Shown: positions 7,114-7,410 of the stretch, piece by piece
How the letters are laid out: the number at the start of each line of letters is the position of its first letter
How positions within the stretch are numbered: position 1 is the stretch's first letter
NCBI GenBank assembly: GCA_027003085.1
Contig: JALWYR010000058.1
Coordinates: forward strand, 1-7,410
Reading direction: 5' to 3'
Origin: Flavobacteriales bacterium
GTDB taxonomy: Bacteria; Bacteroidota; Bacteroidia; Flavobacteriales; Flavobacteriaceae
Length of the DNA: 7,410 nt
The notes under the pieces: model-generated
The model's input: the letters and a program-made list of their open reading frames with translations, nothing else
Databases searched by the model: none
Told to the model about the DNA's origin: nothing
Made by a program: the position numbers and the translations under genes

Positions 7114-7300
7114 GGCGGGAATGACAAAGAAAGGCGAACCGGAGCGCCCGGATTCCCGCCTTTGCGGGAATGACAAGTGGGGCCGGATTCATCGACTTTG
7201 CTGGCAGGATAAACGGAGTCAATACGGAACCCCTAGATTCCCGCTTTCGCGGGAATGACATATGGGGGGGGCGGGCTCACGATTTTGCGGGAATGACAAA
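7114..7300 (-). repeat. Cluster of four GTCATTCCCGC palindromic extragenic repeats
   Basis: The minus-strand core GTCATTCCCGC occurs four times, always in the same orientation (plus-strand coordinates 7114-7127, 7151-7176, 7233-7260, 7281-7300). The two middle copies are complete palindromes: ATTCCCGC/GCGGGAAT around CTTT (7152-7171) and around TTTC (7237-7256), the latter flanked by CTAG. The outer two keep only one arm. The full unit resembles the dRS3-like repeats (ATTCCCGC...GCGGGAAT, CTAG) known from Neisseria and scattered through many other genomes. Irregular spacing of about 30-80 bases and the half-copies suggest successive insertion or decay rather than an array. Confidence 0.75.
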
Positions 7301-7312
7301 AACAATGGCCGG

Positions 7313-7404
7313 GGAGCCCGCCGCCGAGCGAGGCGAAAGTCCGAGCGAGGCGGACGGGCTCCGCGGCGCCAAGGCGAGACGGCGCAGCCGGCCCGGCGAC
7401 GGGC
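7313..7404. repeat. Three consecutive GC-rich hairpins
   Basis: The first has a 13-bp stem: GGAGCCCGCCGCC (7313-7325) pairs with GGCGG, a bulged A at 7354, then CGGGCTCC (7349-7362). Within and beside it a 12-base direct repeat, CCGAGCGAGGCG, occurs at 7324-7335 and 7341-7352. The second is GCGCC/GGCGC (7366-7370, 7381-7385). The third is GCCCG/CGGGC around a GNRA-type GCGA loop (7391-7404). No coding potential is seen. It may be an extragenic palindrome cluster, a structured RNA, or the edge of a larger element cut by the window end. Confidence 0.5.
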
Positions 7405-7410
7405 AAGGAG

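Larger units (their letters stand above)
6739..7410. other. Repeat-rich GC-rich intergenic region without a credible gene
   Basis: About 670 bases upstream of the acyl-CoA synthetase hold only short open frames. Their products are Arg/Pro/Ala-rich and low in complexity, or are translations of palindromic repeats (FPRKRESR, VIPAKAGIR). No family motif appears on either strand. The content is extragenic repeats and hairpins, listed separately, plus a small hairpin GCACC/GGTGC (6792-6804) near the operon side. No tRNA or rRNA was recognised. What lies to the right of the window is unknown. Confidence 0.6.

Noticed and set aside
6983..7261. Minus-strand open frame with FPRKRESR and VIPAKAGIR
   Set aside because: These peptides are the familiar translations of GTCATTCCCGC palindromes; the frame is a by-product of the repeats, not a gene.
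7114..7300. Possible CRISPR array
   Set aside because: The units vary in length, spacing is irregular, two of four are half-copies and the sequences between them are not spacer-sized. The repeats fit a dispersed palindrome family.

Overview
This window looks like Bacteroidota (Bacteroidetes) chromosome. Three things suggest it: a textbook Bacteroidetes promoter (TTG, 19 nt, TAnnTTTG) ahead of one gene, no Shine-Dalgarno sequences ahead of the starts, and a short ComEC without a metallo-beta-lactamase domain, as is common in that phylum. All three protein genes lie on the minus strand, so the reading order is right to left. No tRNA, rRNA or CRISPR array was found.

Right part (about 6739-7410): some 670 bases without a credible gene, GC-rich and full of repeats. 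It holds a composite GC-rich extragenic element (6868-7006), a perfect short hairpin (7012-7031), four copies or half-copies of a GTCATTCCCGC palindromic repeat (7114-7300), and three consecutive GC hairpins at the window edge (7313-7404). Centre (2869-6738): a GC-rich two-gene operon. An AMP-forming acyl-CoA synthetase of the acetyl-CoA synthetase-like branch is followed 6 bases later by comEC, the inner-membrane DNA uptake channel of natural transformation.

Left part (1-2868): base composition drops sharply to AT-rich. A 910-codon gene with its own promoter encodes an apparently active Ser/Thr protein kinase fused, through a long uncharacterised middle region, to the first RecA-like domain of a superfamily 1 helicase (COG1112/DNA2-NAM7-like). 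This kinase-helicase architecture is what I recall for MkoA of the type I Mokosh anti-phage system. The gene is broken: after motif III and the SLFE segment, family resemblance ends near position 108 and a stop follows 16 codons later. The second RecA domain is missing. The last 108 bases at the left edge look like foreign DNA, possibly the end of an insertion sequence.

The synthetase and ComEC have no evident functional link beyond shared transcription. The kinase-helicase looks like a horizontally acquired defence gene placed downstream of comEC and later inactivated or truncated.
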